A stretch of 64,000 nucleotides of DNA from Zanthoxylum bungeanum (Eukaryota; Streptophyta; Magnoliopsida; Sapindales; Rutaceae). Positions 59,146 to 64,000 of this stretch are shown piece by piece. Where the stretch lies: assembly GCA_019454045.1 (NCBI GenBank), contig SKCR01023742.1, forward strand, positions 353,501 to 417,500, read 5' to 3'. The position numbers and the translations under genes are program-made. Every line of letters begins with the position of its first letter. Position 1 is the first letter of the stretch. Below the pieces are notes generated by a model that ran no database searches, was not told the DNA's origin, and saw nothing but the letters and a program-made list of their open reading frames with translations.

Positions 59146-61086
59146 TGTTGGTCTCTAAGACATTCCAAGATCATATAAGCAATGAAATATTGTGAATACA
59201 AAAGTAAAGTATGGCGGAATCATACTTACAAAGAGCAGATGTTGGATGCGTTGAACACAAAAATTTGCCTTTGAGAAGTCCTCCAAGTTCCGCCAAGGTC
59301 CTCTTTGAATGTTGAATCCAAGCTTCAAGCTTTGATCTTTGATTCCAAGCTCAAGGGATTAGTTTCCCTAACACCTTGATATGATTCCTTTGGTGTGCTA
59401 GCACTAAGAAAAAATTGCAACAATTCTTTCTTGTTCTTGATGGAGCTCATGGCAATGGAGCACAAAGGGAGAGAGAGAGAGTTTTCTATTTGTTTTTGTT
59501 TTTGTTTTCTAAAAACGTAATACGAAAATCCTTCACAGCTTTTAGTATATGCTTATCCAAAAGCATAAAGCAAAAAGGAGGGAAAATGGCATTCAATGCC
59601 TACAATAACTCCCATCATGAATAGTCACTGGTTGTCAATCATAAAAAGATGACTTGACTTCCATCACTAAACTGACAGGCGATGTGACTTGCGATGTGAT
59701 TTGTGGGCCGCACTTTAATTTAAAATACGAGTGGGCCCGCAAACACTCCCGGGCTTGGGTTCGCTAATTCTGAATTAACAAATTTTCGTTGCGACGTAAT
59801 TAAATCAAATTTAATCAAATAATTATGCCTAGTAAATTTACTATTCACGTCGCTTGCGAATTAATTCTAAATCAATTCGTTAGCCCGAATTAAAATCCAA
59901 TTTTATTTCCGCGTCGAAATCAAATTTCGTTTAATATATCGAATATATCATTTGATCGATTAATTCCAAATTAATCATTCTCTCTCTTCAAATAGTATTT
60001 TATCCCAGAAAAAATTTCTCCGTAATTAATCCTAGATTAATTATGTTCGAATCATACATCATCTGTGAATCTTCGGGAAGCGACCAATGAGATCCCTGTA
60101 TATATTGGCAGTAAATCTGGTCGTCGGAGTATCCGAACACGTACGTACCCCATACTACGTTTTTACCGATTTACAAGACATGGTTGGCTTCTAGCAAAAC
60201 ACCGTGCCTACCCAATTCTCCAAAAATATTCTTAATGGAATATATCATCTTTGTCAGGCGTAGTATACGTAGTATTGCGTATTGCGATCCAGTATCAGAT
60301 GTCACATGCAAGGCCTGAGGCTGGAATAGTGTTTGCCATGTACGAAGCATATATCGGATTACAAGCAACTAGTCTCCTTAATCGGATAATCATGACCTTG
60401 TCATATTATCCCGATGGTTGCAACCAATTTAGAGTACCAGTTTTGTATCCCTGCGTGATCATCATCTTCATATGACTGAAGTGATACTTCCATCTTGACA
60501 TCACACCCAATACACTATGATTCTCAATAAACCCAGAAGAGGCGTACACAGAACCTGTTAAAGTCTTGGACGACCAAAACCCAAGCGTATTGATTGTCGC
60601 AAGTACTAGTGATGCAAGTCTCAAGTTAAGACCAAATACACCTACCCTGATGCGGATTCCCATATACACAAAGTTATACTACCAATGGGATTCCGCGGGG
60701 TCTATCCAGAGCGAAGCTGTTTCCGTACCATCGGTAAACCCAACCTCTTATCACACTTGCATAAGTATCCAATACTTAAATATATGAGAACTACGCAGTT
60801 ACGCTTCTATAACACGCACAAGTGCAATACTAGTCTATTTCGCATTATCGATGTCCAGTCTCGATAATACTATAACTATGGATATTTAATGATTAAACCT
60901 TTATGGATTGTTATTGTCTCATATCTTATAATCCGGAACTAATCATAGGGACTTTTATCATTTATTTATTTAAGTAATCAAATTACAAAATGATAAAATG
61001 CAATTTCCATTGCTACATAGTTAATTTATACAAAAACCTCAATGTCTTTTACAAATAGTGACGCTATGGGTCATAATTGTTTAATA
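59146..61086 (-). repeat. Element C 5' LTR
   Basis: A 1941-bp LTR highly similar to 41055-42981. Its outer end reads TTAATA instead of the expected CCAACA. Confidence 0.9.
60406..60669 (-). CDS. LTR-internal ORF, element C 5' LTR (87 codons)
   Basis: Sense frame about 417 bp into the LTR, starting MYMGIRIRVGVFGLNLRLAS and containing GSVYASSGFIEN, SVLGVMSR and KYHFSH. The frame is open in both LTRs of C and both of E. It has a hydrophobic N-terminal half and a basic middle, but no recognised domain. Confidence 0.35.
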   Translation of the reverse strand: MYMGIRIRVGVFGLNLRLASLVLATINTLGFWSSKTLTGSVYASSGFIENHSVLGVMSRWKYHFSHMKMMITQGYKTGTLNWLQPSG

Positions 61087-61091
61087 ATTAC
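61087..61091. repeat. Right target-site duplication ATTAC of element C
   Basis: Identical to 41050-41054. Confidence 0.8.
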
Positions 61092-64000
61092 GTATCGTCG
61101 TCCCCCTAAAGACCTAATTATGCCATGGTGAGTTACATATTGCAGTCCTATTGGTCCCGTATTCGAATATGAATTGCAGTATAAGGGCGTTACTTATTAC
61201 CGTCCCCTAAGCCTCGAATCCGTATCTGCCCATGTGCAGAGGGTCTCTCTCTGGGTATGTATAACTGCGAATGCACATAACGAAAACCATATGAATATTT
61301 ATGTCCTATGATACAATGTTATGCAATGAAATGCCATAATATATATACAAGGCATCACATTCAAGCATGGTCAACCACGAGTTGATGACAACACAGTCAT
61401 CCAGTACATACAAAGTGGGCCCATTTCCCATCTCAATAAACACATCCATTTGCAACATGCTCACACATAGCAATAAATATATCAGTACATCTCATACAGC
61501 TGTATCCGCGCTAGGATCAAAACTGATTTATCGCAAAAATAAAACTGGAATCCGTTTGGAAATACTTTAGAAAGTCACTTTTAAAGCTCAAGTACTAAGG
61601 CTAGCCTTGCCTGAAAACATATTAATCATTAAATATGTTACAAATTGTCATTGTACTATACATGCTAAAGTGGTTTTCAAAACAAATCATATCAAAGTCT
61701 CAGCCATATGTCAAACATCAAACAGATTATCATCAATAACCATCAAATACACGAGTGGCATATATACTCCAAAGTGGAGTTTAACTACAAATATCATTGC
61801 TCATAAAATAGTTACATGTTATTGTATCAAAATCTAATTCCCAACACCAGGATACTCATAGTTATGTCGTCATAGTAGTAAAATCATTATGTAAATTAAG
61901 TATCTATACCTGGTAGTCACGTTCCGATTTCCGATCTATTACACATAAAATTTTATCTATTTATTATATCTAGCATAAATCACATAGACACATACACATA
62001 CACACGCAAACACATGTGTATACTCATATTTTATATCAGCTTATCGCTATTCTGCTCTGCATACATTTATACCGTTTCCAAAACCTTCAATTCATATCCC
62101 TAAGAATTCGTAGCAATTTATTCTAGTTTAAGCACACATACACATAAACGTGTAACTACTACTAATTCATCATAATACAATGTTTACTCAAGATAAGTCC
62201 ACGGTAAGGTACTTAACTAGGGTCCCCTGCTAGTCTTTCCTTTACTCTATCTGTAATACAAAACATTGATGGTTAGGACCCTCAAATTGCGGAAACACTA
62301 ACTGAATAACATAAACTTCCCGGCCTCCCTAGAGTACCCAAATCAAGTCTGTTTTCGGTGATTTCAATTTCGTTACTCTCAACACATCATGTTCAATATA
62401 TTCATAACATTAGTTTTTGGAACCTGCCGAACCATTCCGGAAATACTCAAATATTATCATATCATCATAATTAAGTTGTATCTAATATTACATTTATCAA
62501 AACATAGACACGCGAGAAACCCAATCTTATCGCAAACTCACATAACTTATTAGATAGATCTAATCATTTTGATTTCGTTCATATTCTTCCAATAGCTTAT
62601 ATTCAACACATTATAGCTCAATTAACTCAATAGACGTCAATACAAAACTCTAAGAATCTACTGGAAGCATATGAATTTAAACTAACTTCGCTAAAATAGT
62701 GATATTTTAACCAGGATATTATATCACAATTCCGAGGGCATATAAGGACTCCAATTACACCTATAGGGAGTCCGGTTGCACTAATGAAAGTGTTGGAATC
62801 AATGAAATTCAAATAGGAGTAATCGAACAAATATGTCACTATTCACTGTATGTTTTTACCTCTTTTTACGTGAAACCAAGCTTCAATCGAAAAAATTGAC
62901 ACCGTAGGCTCGATGTACGTTCCATGAGCTAAAATTTTATTGGTTGCTTGACATGTGGATCGGAACAAAGGGTCTGGATCAACATGGGTATGCATGCACG
63001 TTCCTCTCTATTTTCCAACCATTTCAGACCACCACAAGTTTGCCGTTAGCCACCAAATGATAGAGGGAACGCAAGAGTGAGGATTTTATTTTTTATAATA
63101 TCTGAAAACTTAAGGGTTAAATATAAGAATGTTTTTTGAAAATTCAAAATATTTCCCCGTGAAATTGTAGTTTAGTCTTTAAGAATGTACTCTGTAACAC
63201 ATCGCCGAAGCCAGAACGTTATCAGCACGAGATAACCAGTCTCCCTAAGCCTAAAAAATAATGAAAAACGGACATGACACACCCTAAAAATTGGACATTC
63301 TGTAGCGTAGTTTAACACCAAAATGATCCATCATTAACATTAGATATGCAAAATGGAGCTTCGGTCCGAACTCAAACAAATCAAATCACATCATTAATAC
63401 TCAGTTCTTTGTGCCCATATCACTGCATACAAACCAATACGTTTAATTACATACATATAATTATGTGCATTGCACGATATAAAACATATATAAAAGTAAA
63501 TTTATTTCTAAACTATATGAATCTTCCCAATATTGTAACTTGGATGATCCTTTGTCTCGAGCATTAGTATCCAAAGCTTGATGGGTGACTGATCTGGTTG
63601 CCAACTTACAAAACTAGTAAACTATTATGGTGTGAGTTATAAAACTCAGTAAGTAACCACGCATGTACTATAAAAGTAAATATAATGTCAAGATAGTACA
63701 TATACATAACATTTATGCGTATATGGTTATCTATCATAAATACTTTAAACTTCATTCTATTATTTACGCTTTCTAAATACAAAGTTTTTCAAAAATGCTT
63801 ACATAAATCGATCCAGAAACTGAGTTCATGAAGTAAACCACAAAACCAGAACTTCATACAAACGGTAATGTCCAAAATGCTTGTATTATGAAATTTAATT
63901 CTTTTATTAAATACCCGAAAATGAAGTATATTTGGAGTATCATCAAATCGTCAAGTTTAAAACTTACTTTAATAACAATTCAAGCATGAATATTTTATAC
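61092..64000. other. Non-coding background, probably gypsy-type LTR sequence
   Basis: No domain-bearing frame. GTATCGTCGTCCCC just after C and GGGCGTTACTTATTACCGTCCCC at about 61186 (shown only as a type word) repeat a motif left of C. The block 63190-63680 matches 1040-1560. Small ORFs (61367-61570, 61607-61837, 63346-63567) are AT-rich and not supported. Confidence 0.35.

Larger units (their letters stand above)
41055..61086 (-). mobile_element. Element C: nearly complete copia, minus strand, with D nested
   Basis: 3' LTR 41055-42981, polypurine tract, pol, (element D), gag, leader, PBS and 5' LTR 59146-61086, flanked by ATTAC. Without D it is about 10 kb. The outer end of the 5' LTR has decayed from the expected CCAACA to TTAATA, but the duplication still marks the boundary. 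It has the fewest lesions of the copia elements here and is the best model for the protein-supplying partner of B and D. Confidence 0.9.

Noticed and set aside
61092..64000. Host protein-coding gene at the right edge
   Set aside because: No frame longer than about 76 codons, no domain and no splice-consistent exons; similarity to 1040-1560 favours repeat DNA.

Overview
The window looks like repeat-packed intergenic DNA from a flowering plant, probably a eudicot with a large genome. It is AT-rich, I found no intact host gene, and almost all of it belongs to LTR retrotransposons with initiator-Met-tRNA-type primer sites, short AGTGGGAG polypurine tracts and Ty1/copia gag-pol remnants. The species cannot be named from sequence alone. 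ORFs of 60-100 codons are mostly accidental.

Layout. (1) 1-1951, 29172-29627, 36794-41049 and 61092-64000 are an old non-coding background that looks like diverged LTR-retrotransposon (probably Ty3/gypsy) sequence. (2) 1957-29166 is a composite flanked by the target duplication CATAC. It has short TRIM-type LTRs at both ends, with a decayed copia (element A: gag, pol and one 2.0 kb LTR) joined into the TRIM at its primer-binding site. (3) Element B (4346-23760, minus strand, duplication CCAAG) sits inside A just after the gag zinc knuckle. (4) Element F (4807-14234, plus strand) sits inside the 3' LTR of B. (5) Element E (29628-36793, minus strand) is rearranged, with one full LTR and one truncated LTR. 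(6) Element C (41055-61086, minus strand, duplication ATTAC) is the best-preserved gag-pol. Element D (46031-56009, plus strand, duplication ATGAG) is inserted in the protease region of C.

B, C, D and E share the start of the LTR, the leader organisation and the polypurine tract, so they form one copia group. C and E keep recognisable gag, protease, integrase, RT and RNase H. B and D carry the same pol deletion and cannot code for protein, so they look like a non-autonomous branch moved by C/E-like helpers. F has near-identical LTRs but a ruined interior, so it also must have moved in trans.

The most unusual signal is in F. From about 8.3 to 11.3 kb its interior is a near-continuous run of short perfect inverted repeats (7-11 bp stems, mostly 1-5 nt loops, often TTG). 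Its LTRs have the same character. B and D show a milder version, and comparison with C suggests that imperfect palindromes of the pol gene were turned into perfect ones. Other candidates worth following are the TRIM/copia chimera joined at the primer-binding site, an antisense ORF kept in the leaders of B, C and D, a roughly 90-codon sense ORF inside the LTRs of this group, and a poly-T insertion with an 18-bp target duplication in one LTR of D.
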